Source: Procambarus clarkii
Lineage: Eukaryota > Arthropoda > Malacostraca > Decapoda > Cambaridae
Length of the DNA: 64,000 nt
Assembly (NCBI RefSeq): GCF_040958095.1
Contig: NC_091188.1
Coordinates: 33,673,529 to 33,737,528 of the forward strand
Direction of reading: 5' to 3'
Both the position numbers and the translations under genes were made by a program. How positions within the stretch are numbered: the stretch's first letter is position 1; every line of letters starts with the position of its first letter. Positions 1-10,924 of this stretch are shown piece after piece. The notes beneath the pieces were generated by a model that worked only from the letters and a program-made list of their open reading frames with translations, was not told the origin of the DNA and did no database searches.

Positions 1-1261
1 GTTTATGGTTGCCCTGCTTACTCATCTGCTTCTCATTCTACTATTCGCCGTCTTGATGCTTTGCACCATACTGGGTTGCGCCTCAGTTCTGGTGCCTTTC
101 GTTCAACTCCCATCCTTAGCTTGTATGTTGACACTGGCTTCCTGTCTCTCCAGGACCGCCGTGATCGCTACTGTCTTCGCTATCTTGCTCGGTCCTTACA
201 ACATCCTTCCTCTCGCCTCTGTCGTGCTTTAACTTTTACCCCTCCTACGGTTCCTGTTCCTCTTCACCACCTACCACTTTCTGTCCGGTTATCTCGCCTA
301 CAGGTTTCTCTTTCCGTTCATATTTCTAATGTTTCTCCTCGTGTTGTTCCTTCTATGCCCCCGTGGAGAGTCCCCCTTCGGCGGTTTTGTACATCCTTGA
401 CCCGCGTCACTAAAGCTTTTACCCCTCCTACAGTTCTAAAACGCCTTTTCCTTGAGCACTTTTCTTCTCACTCCCGTTCCGTTTCTGTCTTCACCGATGG
501 GTCTAAGTCTGCGGACGGTGTTGGCTACTGTGTTGTTTTTTCCTGTTCGCACTTATGTGTGTCGCTTACCTCCGGAAACTAGCATCTTTACTGTGGAGCA
601 TTATGCTATTCTCTATGCTTTTAGTCTCCTGCTTTCTCGTTGTTAGTATTCCTTTGTAGTTGTTGTTGACTCTCGTTGTGCCCTCGTGGCTCTCGGGTCC
701 TTTAATCCGGTTCATCCAGTAGTTGTCGAGGTCCAGCATTGGCCGTTTCTTGTTCACAGTAAATTTAAGTCGGTTGAGTTTTGTTGGGTTCCCAGCCATA
801 ATGGTGTGTCTTTAAATGAGCGTGCGGATGCTGCCGCCAGGGAAGCCGTCCGCTCTTGTCCCATCTCTCGTAAAGGTATTCCATATTCCGACTTTTACCC
901 TGTTATCCATTCCTCCGTCCTTAACCGTTGGCAGGCTTCTTGGTCGTCTGTTACTGGTAACAAACTACGTACTCTTAAGGAATGGGAAACAGCTCTGGCG
1001 AGGTTGCGTATTGGCCATACTTGCTTAACCCATGGTCACTTGATGGAGCGCCGCCCTGCTCCTTATTGTCCTAATTGCATTGTCCCTCTTACTGTCGTGC
1101 ATGTCCTCCTTGAATGTCCTGACTTCCAGGACGAGCGTGTGTCTGGCTTTCCGACCGCCCCTCGTGGTTACCTGTCCCTCAATAGAGTTCATGGTGACTC
1201 GGATACTTTTGATATCGTTCGCCTTATGCGTTTTTGTTCTCGTATTGGCATCCCTTGGTGA
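1..1261 (+). pseudogene. LINE pol C-terminus: RT thumb, RNase H, Cys/His tail (broken)
   Basis: One frame (to 582) gives the RT thumb region and then FTDGSKSADG, the first RNase H aspartate. The frame then shifts near 545-560 into TVEHYAILYA (glutamate) and meets a TAG at 644-646. The same frame resumes with VDSRCAL (second aspartate) and WVPSHNGVSLNERAD (histidine and last aspartate). The tail has CPNC followed by HVLLEC, the usual terminal Cys/His motif. Near 979 this copy lacks 40 bases present at 54299-54340, and the loss happens to keep RNase H and the tail in one frame. The element is dead: it has at least one frameshift and one stop. Confidence 0.85.
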
Positions 1262-1415
1262 TATTTAGCGCCCTCTGATTATTCCGCACATTTGATGGTG
1301 CTACATAGCCTTCCCGGTTTGGTGCCTTCTTTTGATAATTACTTACTTCTTAAGCTTTACTTAAATGACGTTTGTGTCAAACCTTCCCAGGCCACCTAAG
1401 ACCACGTCGAGGTTC
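1..1415 (+). mobile_element. 3' part of RNase H-bearing LINE (I/Jockey-type), copy 1
   Basis: The left window edge cuts into a non-LTR retrotransposon that is seen at greater length at 48228-54770. Only the RT thumb, the RNase H domain, the C-terminal Cys/His segment and the 3' UTR are inside the window here. The 3' boundary is not sharp; the match to copy 2 simply continues into flanking DNA. A trailing RNase H domain after RT is known for the I group of non-LTR elements, so I-like is the preferred placement by inference. Confidence 0.85.
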
Positions 1416-1553
1416 CATTTATTTTTGAGGAAAAAGAAAGCACGATGTTAATATGGAAACAGTACACGAATAGTAAGTTAATATATAAAAATAATTTAAA
1501 GAATGACAAAGCTTCAATTACAATCTCTAGAAAGGCGAAGAATGAATTAATAT

Positions 1554-1804
1554 GAACAAATCCACAAAGGCCGTGATGAGGGTTCGAACCTACGTCCGTG
1601 ATGATTCCAGATGCACCTTATTCCACTGGGCCACGACATGGTAAAAAAAATTGCTACCTTGAGTGCAACTGCCCTCACAAGGCTCACGCAGCTTCTCGGG
1701 GGAAAGGGCCGTCTGGGATCAACCCAGACTTAGGTTCGAACCCTCATCATGGTCCTAATGGATTTGTTAATTTGATGCATCTTGCTATTGTGATTTCTGT
1801 GTGT
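1554..1804. mobile_element. tRNA-derived SINE, inverted-head form, copy 1
   Basis: The left part is a reverse-complement tRNA-like head (GGGTTCGAACC box B read on the minus strand at about 1579-1590). The right part is a forward head (AGGTTCGAACCC near 1731) followed by the family tail ending TGTGATTTCTGTGTGT. The duplicated copy is at 54913-55163. Anticodon-arm pairing is not convincing, so this is a SINE and not a tRNA gene. Confidence 0.8.
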
Positions 1805-2443
1805 AATAACATATTGGTTTGGTAACATGGTTGAAATTGTGGGGAACTAATTACCGGGTAACAAAATAGTGGGGTACCTTATTGTTTCTAGTGTAGGTTA
1901 GACCCATATATGAATGAGAATTTGTGAATATGAACAAGCGTTATCTCGTATGGGCCCAATAGGCCTTCTGCACTTACTTTCATTATGTGCTTAATGTTTT
2001 TAATGGGGTTAATAAGTTCAATGAAGCTAAATTTGTGACTGTGGGGAGACATATTAAGTCCTACAAAATGGACGAGAATTAATCAAACATTTACGAAACC
2101 TGTACATCTTAACTCAATTATGTGGTTTAGTTTCCATTTATTGATCAATTTAACAGGTACGAGGTTGTTGTACTTACCATGAGCTTCGCAATTAGTTGAC
2201 GAATGTCGACCGCAACATTCTTATCTGTCTGCTTACGCTTATCAACCTCGCTCCATCTTTCTGAAATTACGAAATAATAACTTTATAATTTAATAATTAA
2301 CCTGCTATGTATATACGCATATTCAGAAAAAAAAATTAAAAATAATTTTAAAAACATAGTTTTACCGATAGATGTATACTGTCGCTAATGTTGGTACCTT
2401 CCAAACTTCAAGTAACTATACTAGAGATATATTTGGTCATGGT
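1805..2443. other. AT-rich non-coding DNA
   Basis: No convincing ORF. A tRNA-like box B remnant (GGTTCGCAAGTTCAATCC) sits at about 2464, just inside the adjacent Gag region. Nothing else was recognised. Confidence 0.5.
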
Positions 2444-3233
2444 TCAACAGGTAGTACGATTCAAGGTTCGCAAGTTCAATCCTATTGCATCTCGCACAGA
2501 TGTTGCATGCTTTCTGGCACAGTGGCCACACAGCTCATCACTCTTGCAGTTCCTTGCTACGTGATTCCACCGTTGGCACTTGTAACACCTGCGCTTGGGA
2601 GGGTTGTAGACCTTCATTGTTAGTTGCCGATAAGCACTCGGGACAGTAAATCTTTCCGGTGGAGACACGTCGCTGGACTAGCGAGTCTCTGCCAGTTGTT
2701 CTTTTTGCATTGACAATGTGTTCATGCTGTTCCACCAGTTTGTGATCCTGGTAGAGGTCCAGGCCAAAAATGATGACGGGTGTCCTGTGGGTATCAGCAG
2801 GCAGTGGTGGTTTCCTCATTGTTATACCCGCAAGCTTTTGAGTACAGAAATAATTCACCATCTCTTCAGTAATGTTCATACGGACATGGTTTGCATGTCC
2901 ACTCGCCAACACATACCCATCACCAGGATGATGATTGGCTGCCTCAGCCAGCCATGCATATTTCGTTGCAGTTACCATGCCCGGGGGAAAATGCAGGTTG
3001 ATTCTTTTCTCATGGTTATGATGTATTAACTCGTTGGTTCCTTGTGTCTTCCTCCGGGGCCCAACAGTTGTCCAAGGAAGTTCGTCACTATTGGGCTGCT
3101 CCTGTCCAGCATTTGACTCCACTGTGAGAGGTAACATGTTTGTATCTTCCTCGTGTAGACCACTTGATGTACTAGCACTCTGGTGTGAGGCCACTGAGGC
3201 AGCACCTGCCGTCTCTAAAGCAGTAGTCGCCAT
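2444..3233 (-). pseudogene. Gag-like ORF1 of a Jockey-type LINE, copy 1
   Basis: An ORF of 231 codons starts at MATTALETAG (ATG at 3233). It reads through a Ser/Thr-rich N-terminus and a globular part ending near 2665. Zinc-knuckle coding then lies in another frame (2668-2444): CYKCQRWNHVARNC is a perfect CX2CX4HX4C knuckle, and CGHCARKH begins a second one that lacks its last cysteine. This order, a nucleic-acid-binding core followed by CCHC knuckles, is that of LINE ORF1/Gag proteins that package element RNA. No RT follows. The same frameshift is present in the copy at 55805-56594, so it predates the duplication. It could be a frozen fragment of an old element or, less likely, a Gag-derived host gene. 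Confidence 0.7.
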
Positions 3234-3255
3234 GCCTCGAGTGTCGCCTGGGTAG

Positions 3256-5160
3256 GCTCACAGCTGCACACACCACGTACCACAGTTACACATCAATCAC
3301 ACAGCAAAGTGACTCCAATCATTACGCAGGGTCAGTAGTAATAATTCACACACTATTTAATGCATTTATGCATACAGAACCACTGCTAAGAGGCGGGGCA
3401 CATGGAGTTAGGCCTCTCTGCTCCACATATGTGCCTGGTTTCAGGGTCACTCAGTCCGAGCTGAGATGTCTTGCCAAATGTATCTTTTGTCACGTGTAGC
3501 TCCTCAGTGCACTACACACCTTCTGACTCCAGTGCAATATTCTAACCACTGAAAAAATATATATAACACAACGTACCGTAGTATTAATAGCAGGTAGATA
3601 TGTATAAGCTGCAGATACACTTGGCAGCGCTGTGGTCTGTACCTGGTAGCAAGCGTGCCATCTATGGTATCTAACCGATGATTTCCAAAGTCACTGATAC
3701 ATTATTCACTCTTCCACACTTACCAGTCAGTCTCTGATGTAGATATCTTGTGACGGGAAAGTGCTAGTGTAGATGTTAGGCAGTCCTCCAATGGCTGGTG
3801 TCAATGCCTGTCACATTTACAAAAAAAAAAGATAGACTGCTTGCCTGTTGTCTGTGGTAAGTGAGAGGGAGGAACACGTAAAACACAAAGTATGAACAAT
3901 GAAAGTTTAATATAGAAAACAAAATATGAACAAAGACAATCCCTTGGCTTATGTACAGTGCAAATGAACAAGTCAAAAAACAATATAACATTAATGATTA
4001 ATAGGGGTGAAGTTTACTCTACAATAATATAAATATACAGTGAAATATAATCAGGTGCTGAGAATATTGGCTATGGCTGAGACCTCCCTTAGTATACAGA
4101 GCCAGAGAGCTTAGTATGCCAGAGAGAGATGTCAACTCTTAGAGCACAAAGAATATTCTGAAGTTGATGGCAGGTTCAAGCTCAGACATCGACTCAGGTA
4201 GATGGCGCTGAGGTGCAGTGTGCAGGTGTGCAGTCGGCGAGTCACCAATCAGGAGCAGGCAGGCTGGGAAGGGTAGTTGGCTGGTTGATGACGAGCCAGC
4301 GTGGAGGGAGTGTGGAGTTGGGGGTTTAGGGTACGTTTTGCCTCCTGGTCAAAACGTTTTGTGCTACTGGTGGACGTATCTTGAATGTAGCATCTTATAC
4401 TTGTAGAATAAACGTAACTTTAGGTAGGGAAGAGCAGGCTCAATCTCTCTTGAAAGAGATTATCACCACAATCTACATACATGTAGCCTGGCACTGGCAT
4501 TGACTATATCATCAAAACTCTGTGAGATGTACACTTTAGTTCAGTATAGCGGGGTGAGGGCAGCAGTTCCCACCCTCTGTATACAAATGGTCGCACGGGA
4601 AACACAACTCTCTGGAGTAGGGCACCTGGGGCGCAGTTCACGTGCCCGGCAAGAGAGCAGTGCCTGATTCCTGGCCAGGAAACTAGGCCCAGCCGCATTA
4701 CCACCCCTGAAGCGACCCTCACCAGAACTTTTCTTCTCCACACACAGTTGTCATGTTATCTGTGTAAGCTGGAACCGCTTTGCAGAGCACCATGGAGCAG
4801 TCCAGCAAGTCCTTGCCGAGAGTCTGCTCACCTCATGGCCGCGTATCCTCACTTTTTTGAACGATCCACGAGCGCCATATCTGATGTGACCCCCTCCTGG
4901 CGACGGCTGGGTCAAGACTAGAAGACAGAGTGACTAGAATTCCTTGAATATGCCGAGTAGTTCTGGTCGTCACACCTTTCGCAAGTGACGCTGGTTGACC
5001 CGGGGGCAGCGTCATACGAGGACAATAGTTTGGCACGCCAGTTCCGCCTCTACACACAGATCTAACACTCTTACCACTCATCACACGTCCTGTAAGTAAT
5101 ACTCAAGAGTCGCATCACTCACAATTACCTCAGATTAACATCAGTTTTCAGTTAATTAGC
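3256..5160. other. Non-coding region without recognised gene
   Basis: Only short, uninformative ORFs occur here, including ones at 3776-3991 and 4504-5084 on the minus strand that have no recognisable domain. The stretch upstream of the Gag ATG (3240-3560) may be its 5' UTR. The region is well conserved between the two duplicate copies because the duplication is recent, so that conservation is not evidence of function. Confidence 0.4.
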
Positions 5161-5183
5161 CTTAAGTATGGTCCCAAGGCTCC

Positions 5184-5185
<2 letters not shown>

Positions 5186-5256
<71 letters not shown>

Positions 5257-5291
5257 ACAGACAGACAGACAGACACAGACAGACAGACAGA
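5186..5291. repeat. (CA)n followed by (ACAG)n microsatellite
   Basis: About 33 CA dinucleotides run directly into ACAG tetranucleotides. The duplicate copy (58562-58641) is shorter in both parts. The reading-frame-open CV-repeat peptide on the minus strand is an artefact of the microsatellite. Confidence 0.95.
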
Positions 5292-5326
5292 AGTAGTAGG
5301 GATGACACGCCACAGGTGATATTTCG

Positions 5327-5706
5327 TTTCAGGTCCAATATCACGTGTAGCGTGTCAGGGTTTTCAGGTCCAATATTCCCTGTAGCGTGTCGGGGTTTTC
5401 AGGTTCCAATATCCCCTGTAGCGTGTCAGGTTTTTCAGGTAAATTTGGGGAGTCACCGATGTGGAATTATGGAATTCTTATGAGAAAAATTATTTCCGAG
5501 ATTTTAGAAGTTTGTTAAAAGTTCTTATGATGAAAATAATGTCATACGAGTTTGTTAAGAGTTCTTATGGGAGAAATTCAAATAGTGTTTATGAGCCAGG
5601 GTTTTTCTGGTAATTTTTGTCAGTCACAGATTTTAGAAGTTGTTAAAGTTCTTATGATGAAAATAATATCATACGATTTTTGTTAAGAGTTCTTATGGGA
5701 GAAATT
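5327..5706. repeat. Short tandem duplications (about 36 bp x3, then about 128 bp x2)
   Basis: Three units containing CCAATAT and TGTAGCGTGTC lie at 5327-5435. Next come two copies of a longer unit with GTTCTTATGATGAAAATAAT (5517 and 5650 starts). Copy 2 keeps only the first 36-bp unit and lacks about 150 bases, which looks like a slippage or unequal-exchange deletion. Confidence 0.8.
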
Positions 5707-5799
5707 TTTGGAGTTCCTACCAATAATAAACCAATATTTAGGCCTTATACATTTAAGTAGGATTCTTACTTAGAAACTAGTATATTGCTATATAACTGA

Positions 5800-7400
5800 T
5801 TCATTTTCCTGCCCCCTCCCCCTGCATCTCCTGCTCATACATCACACCCCCTTCGTCCCTCCCCCTTACCTCGCAATTTCTCACCGCACCTGTGTTTACC
5901 TTACGGCCCCAGACAGACGCAGCCTCCAGGTCACCTCCTTAATCGTATCTTATCTTATCTTCTCCATAATATCTGGACCCTCCCTCCACTCTCCCTCTCT
6001 CTCTTCCTATTTCCTTACAGCTATTTTTCTGACATCGTAATGTTTTGTTCCTTTTTTCATTAACCAGTCAGTTTTACACAAATCAACCGAGGCATCTCAA
6101 TGTAACCTTTATTACTGAAACTGCCTCAGAGACTATCTAAGCTGGCACCGGCTACCTGCCCCAGGCTATCTGCCCGAGGCAATCATCACCTGATTACCCG
6201 CCCTAACATCTACCAGTCATTGTCAGCGTTCACCACCATAATAATTTATATACATTAGGCGGTAATAAACATATTTATTTTTATTTAGTCGTCTAATTTT
6301 TAGTTTACGCAATGTATAATAAACTACTCATTTTATCCTGAAGTTCTAAAAAGCTTGCTCCTCAATCCGCTTATATAATATCCGTCCTATTCACTCCTCA
6401 TCTCTGTAAGAATAACAGTTTTAGATAGCGTTTACACATGTATCCGCTACCTCCATCCCTATCTCACAAAGCGGGGGTCATCTCCGTAATCTTACATTAT
6501 CTTAGCGTCACCGCAACACCTGTTCCTACCTTGCACCCGCCCCGCATCTCGCTCCCGTGTCACCTACACCGACCCCCACCGAACGCCGCTGCTATCTTAT
6601 CGTCACGATCTTATCTAGACCAGTCTCTCTACTTGACACCTTACTCTCCATATTCATTATCAATATTGTTCTTTCGCAAATCCGTACAGCTATATGAACT
6701 TCGTAATGCTAGTTCCATACATTAAACAAGACAGTTTGCTCAAATCAACCGAGTCAATTACCAAACTTTAGCTCATGTCCCCGCATTAGTTCCCTCGCAC
6801 ATCGTCGTTATTAACCCATTATTTCATTAAATTTTAACCCGCCATACTTCTAACTGTGTAAGTAAGGAAACCACATTTACTAAACTCTAGCTCTTATCCT
6901 CCGCCTTAGCTCTCTCTCGTATCTTCGTTAATACCTAATCAAATTCCCTGAAATTTTTACCCTCTGTATTTCAGACACCGTAAATAAGATCAAAACAGTT
7001 ATCGAGCTCCAGCTCTCGTCACCACCTTACTTCCCTCTCGTGTCTTCGGTAATATCCTATCAAATTCCCTTAAATTTATACCCTCTGTATTTCAGACATA
7101 GTAAATATGATGTAAACAATTATCAAACTCTAACTCTTGTCCTCTGTCCAAGTTCACTCCTGTAAATTCATTACTATCAGTCCAAATCCCTGTGAGATTT
7201 AAACACCCAACTACATTTTCAGACGTAGTAAATAAAAAAAAAAAAAGCCAGTTCAGTTACCGAGTTTCAACTTTTGTTCCCTGCTTATCTCCTTTTGTAC
7301 AAGTTCTTTATTATCCAACTAAATCACCTGAGATTTAAGATCACCTTACTTCTAACCTAGTAAAATTAATCAGGACATTAGCCAAGCTCCATTTCCTCTG
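5800..7400. repeat. Degenerate tandem array, about 120-130 bp unit, with pyrimidine-rich lead-in
   Basis: From about 6760 a unit recurs near 6762, 6883, 7003, 7128 and 7262. It contains a TAGCTC-like stretch, a TTCCCTC stretch, an AATTCCCT stretch and a TTTCAGAC stretch. A larger weak duplication pairs about 5820-6120 with 6440-6760 (shared TACAGCTAT, CGTAATG and CAAATCAACCGAG). Short ORFs here are chance. Confidence 0.75.
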
Positions 7401-7519
7401 TCTTAGATCATCGAACATAAATATATCCAATCAAGTCCCTCTCCAGCCTAACTCTTTATCAGAGTAATCACCTTACCTTTTCTCATCCCCAACGTATCCA
7501 AACCTTCAATAATCATACT

Positions 7520-7960
7520 ATATTTGCTTACTTTCTCTATATTCAGCTGTGTTCTTCACATTTTTTCCCTGTTTTCTGTGTTCACTCCATGTTCTACAAA
7601 TGTTCACAGCAAGCTCAGTTCAAATTTTTTCACCTGTTTTTCTCAATTTTTCTGTTTCTACCATTTTCCCCGTATGTTCACTATGTTTTGTTATGTTTTT
7701 CATGTACATCATATGTTCTCTGTATGACTTTTATACTCAATATTCATGTTCTCAATGTTCTTAGCTTGTTCTTCACATGTTCATTATTTGTATTCCCTAT
7801 GGTCCTTATCATGTCTTCATATTCTCTATAAGTTCATATTCCCTGCATGTTCACTCTATTCATCAACTTTTTCTTACATGTTTTGTGTTCCCCATAAGTT
7901 CACTGTGTTCATTCCCTTACTTAACCTCAATTTTTTATGTTCTTTGTATCTTTAAACCAA
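7520..7960. repeat. TGTTC-rich degenerate short repeat array
   Basis: TGTTC/ATGTTC words recur every 10-20 bases over about 440 bases, always on the plus strand. Three overlapping Phe/Ser/Cys-rich ORFs are by-products of the T-rich composition. Confidence 0.7.
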
Positions 7961-8039
7961 TTTGTTTCTTCCATTCAGTATGGAAGAATGACAAATTGGT
8001 TTAACAAATATTATCATCTTTGACAAATATTATCATCGG

Positions 8040-8760
8040 CAATACAGTTCCCTCAACAATTTTAGTCACCCAGTTTTATTTGCAAACCTAAGTCAAAGTA
8101 AGTCAAAGTATTTCTCGTAGTCAACTTAATAGTTCTACCAGCCCTGTTCTTAAACAAATCTACACTTTATTCAGTTCCAAATTTACAAAGACAAACCTTT
8201 CTTGTAACTTCTTAACTAAAAATCTTTCGCCAATCAACTAAAACATAGTCACTTTCGTCATTTCTCAACTAAACTTATTATCCAATCAACCAAAAATAGG
8301 CAGGATTAATCTCATTCAACACCGTTCTTAACTAAAACAACCTTTCTCTTAGCTAAAAGTTGTCAAAGGAATCTTTCCAACACTGTTCATAACTAACTTT
8401 ATCCATCGTCATTCAACTAAAATAATAACTTTCATCATTTCCTAACTAAACTTATTCCATAGTCAACAGAAAATAACCGTGTTCATCATATTTCATTATC
8501 ATTTATCTAAAAAATTATCTGCCAATCATCAGAAAAGTCATGTCCATCATGTTTTGTCTTTGCTTAACTAAGTGTTCATCAGTCAACTAAAAAATAGTTA
8601 CTTCAGCATGTTTCCCTGTCATTTTTTAACTGAAATATCACTTCTCTCATCTGAAATAGTCATGTGTAGCCTCTTTCCAACACTGTTCTTACCTAAAGTA
8701 ACCTTTCACTTCGCTAAAAATAGTCATATTCATCATTGTTCCTAACTAAAATTATATGTC
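8040..8760. repeat. AACTAAA / TAGTCA degenerate array
   Basis: Words such as AACTAAA, CAATCAAC, TAGTCA and TTTCATCATTT recur at roughly 35-45 base spacing. Units are heavily diverged, so the array is old relative to the duplication. Confidence 0.65.
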
Positions 8761-8769
8761 GTTAAGAAA

Positions 8770-9560
8770 TATAGTCAGACACTCTTCGAGACATCAAGGA
8801 CTTACTCAAAGACATCAAAGTTGCACTCAAAGACATGACATCATTTGAGACATCAAAACATCCTTTAAGACTTCAAGGGCACTCTTAGAGATATCAAAAG
8901 ACACTCTCAAACACTCAAAAATTTACTCGCATCCTCAAAGTTATTCTCTAAGACAACAAAGTCATTCTCAGAGTCATCAAAAGTTATTCTCAGAGTCACC
9001 TTTGTTATTCAAAGAAGCCTTCTGAGACATCCTCGTTCAACAAAACTGTCCTCAGAGCCATCAAAAAGTTAGTCATCAAAGTTACTCTTCAATATATCAA
9101 AAGACGCATTCAAAATACTACTCATGTTCTCAGAAGTCTTTCTCAAAGTCACCAAAGGTATTCCAAGAGACGTTAAAATTAATCTCAGTCATCAAACTTG
9201 TTCTCAAGTCATCAAAGATAATCTTAGAGTCGTCAAAGGTATTCTCAGAGAAACTTTCCAAAACATCTTTGTTCAACAAACTTGTTCTCAAAGTCTACAA
9301 AGTTATTCCAAGAGACATCAAAGTTAATCTAAGACATCATCTTTCATCAAAGTTATTTTTAGAGACATCTAAAGTTATTATGTAAGACAAAAGTTATTCT
9401 CAGAGTCATCAAAGTGATCTCTAATTCACCTTCGTTCACCAAAAAGTTGTTCTCTAAGACACCTTCGTTCATCAAAGAAACTCTCCTTCTTCCAACAGGT
9501 TATTCTTTAAGACATCTTTAGTCATAAAAGTTATTCTCCTAGCTATCAAACAATACTAAT
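8770..9560. repeat. GACATCAAAGTTATTCTCAG-type degenerate minisatellite
   Basis: Dozens of diverged units of about 20-30 bases share ACATCAAAG and TTATTCTCAGAG. In copy 2 an extra unit of about 22 bases is present near 62745-62766 that copy 1 lacks near 9535. That shows unit-number change after the two copies separated. Confidence 0.8.
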
Positions 9561-10644
9561 GTTTTCAAAAAGTCATTTTCAAAAGTGTAACTCACTTTGT
9601 CTGTTAAATGTTATTCTCTAAGATAACCTCAGACATAAAACTTCTCTCAAATATAACTAGTTCCACTTTTCATATCAAAAACTTTCATTTCTGTTTAAAT
9701 ATATTTTCCTTTGCCTTAGATCATAAATATTATAGATCAAGACCCTCTCCGGGTAAATACATATTAAGTAGTTTACTCTACCAAGGAAACATTCAGGAAG
9801 TAATAATTAAAAGAGTAGTTAGTTTACTAAACTTTATTATGCTTAAATTCCAAGAAAAACATTATGTAATAACTAAACATACATACATTTCCAAGAAAAC
9901 AATATTTAATAACTAAATAGCGATCATTAATCATAAAATAGCACATAAGGAAAGAAAAGAACATATTTCTATTTATATACGTGGCTTCTTAAAATCAAGC
10001 TTTCGCTTGCAACCAAATTTGTTTTTTTGCTAATATATCGGTGTTTCATTAGGATGATTCTGAAAATCAGGGTCATTGCTCCATCGCTGACCGCATTGAG
10101 AAAACTCTACCGAAGCTTCTAAAGGATTGCTACTAGGAGTTTTAAAACATTTATAAATCTCTTCATCACTATCTGAAATAATATACTCCTCAACTATTGA
10201 AGTATTACAGATTTCTTTTATCGGTTTAGTCCCTACCGCTCGTATATAATCAGGGGAGCTCCAGCCGCTATACCCCGGCTGTGGGGACGACGTTTTATTT
10301 GCTCTTATTTCAATCTCTTTAAATACAAGGGGGGCTCTTCCCTCGGTAAATATTAGTTTCATCAACATCATCATCATCATTACTATCAGATTTTTCAACA
10401 CTAACAGGATCATGGCTAGGTTCCGCTTTTCCATCTCCTTGCTCCTGAACAGAATTAGCGGCGCCTACATCTTCAACAACATTATCAACTTCGGGGGAAG
10501 TAGGGGAGATCGGGTTATCATCTGATGGCTCCGCTTTCATTCCCCTTCTAGCAAAAATAATCAACAGGTCCATCACCTCATAGTTTTTCTTTAAAACACT
10601 GATTATAAAAACATCCCCCTTCACAATAATCCTTCCTTCATCTC

Positions 10645-10651
10645 CTGTAAA
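10645..10651 (-). other. Splice acceptor of the two-exon gene
   Basis: On the minus strand a T-rich tract precedes TTTACAG. Copy 2 has TTTGCAG at the same place (63876-63882), still a valid AG. Confidence 0.65.
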
Positions 10652-10900
10652 GGAACAAAAAAACCTGAGGTAAAGTATAAAACATATTATTTACTTACTC
10701 CCTATAAAAATAAAAATAATAAATTACCATGTACTTATCTAAACGCCACAAGCAAGACCATAATTATCCTATACACCTAAGTAAATTTAACTTAATCCCT
10801 AAAGAACCCGTGAAAATGTAATTACAATCCTAGTCACCGTTTTAATAAATAAAGGCAGCACTCTCTTCCCTCCCCAACCACGTATTTACACTAACAAAAA

Positions 10901-10908
10901 GTACTCAC
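10901..10908 (-). other. Splice donor of the two-exon gene
   Basis: Reads AACG followed by GTGAGTAC on the minus strand, close to the metazoan donor consensus. Only the ATG frame of exon 1 joins to the open frame of exon 2; the overlapping longer frame in exon 1 would hit a stop within nine codons of the joint. Confidence 0.65.
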
Positions 10909-10924
10909 CGTTAGTTCCAGACAT

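Larger units (their letters stand above)
1..10779. repeat. Segmental duplication, copy 1
   Basis: This stretch matches 51715-64000 almost base for base in the same orientation. The offset is 51714 at the left edge and 53221 at the right edge. The difference is mostly a 1.6-kb insertion in copy 2, with smaller indels. Gene order, SINEs, arrays and even old frameshifts are shared. Both ends of the pairing are cut by the window, so the full unit length is unknown. It may be a true tandem duplication or two haplotypes assembled side by side. Confidence 0.95.
10030..10924 (-). pseudogene. Unrecognised two-exon acidic-protein gene, copy 1 (frameshifted)
   Basis: Exon 1 supplies ATG at 10924-10922 in good context (AAGAAAATGT) with an in-frame TGA five codons upstream. 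It codes MSGTN plus one base and ends at 10909 with donor GTGAGTAC (10908-10901). A 264-bp intron ends in a pyrimidine-rich tract and TTTACAG (10651-10645). Exon 2 (10644-10030) joins in frame as Gly-Asp-Glu-Gly. It encodes a basic/hydrophobic start (VFIISVLKKNYEVMDLL), an acidic Ser/Asp-rich middle (SDSNDDDDVDE) and a C-terminal part with SDSDEEIYKCF, ending TPIY. Copy 1 lacks two bases near 10350 relative to copy 2, which truncates the frame after DETNIYRGK, and it also lacks one in-frame codon near 10559. No known family was recognised; length would be about 211 aa. Confidence 0.65.

Noticed and set aside
5162..5344. CV-repeat protein, and similar ORFs near 45000-45700
   Set aside because: Translation of (CA)n microsatellites.
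7524..8004. Overlapping Phe/Cys/Ser-rich membrane-like ORFs
   Set aside because: Produced by the T-rich TGTTC array; three frames are open at once and there is no codon signal.
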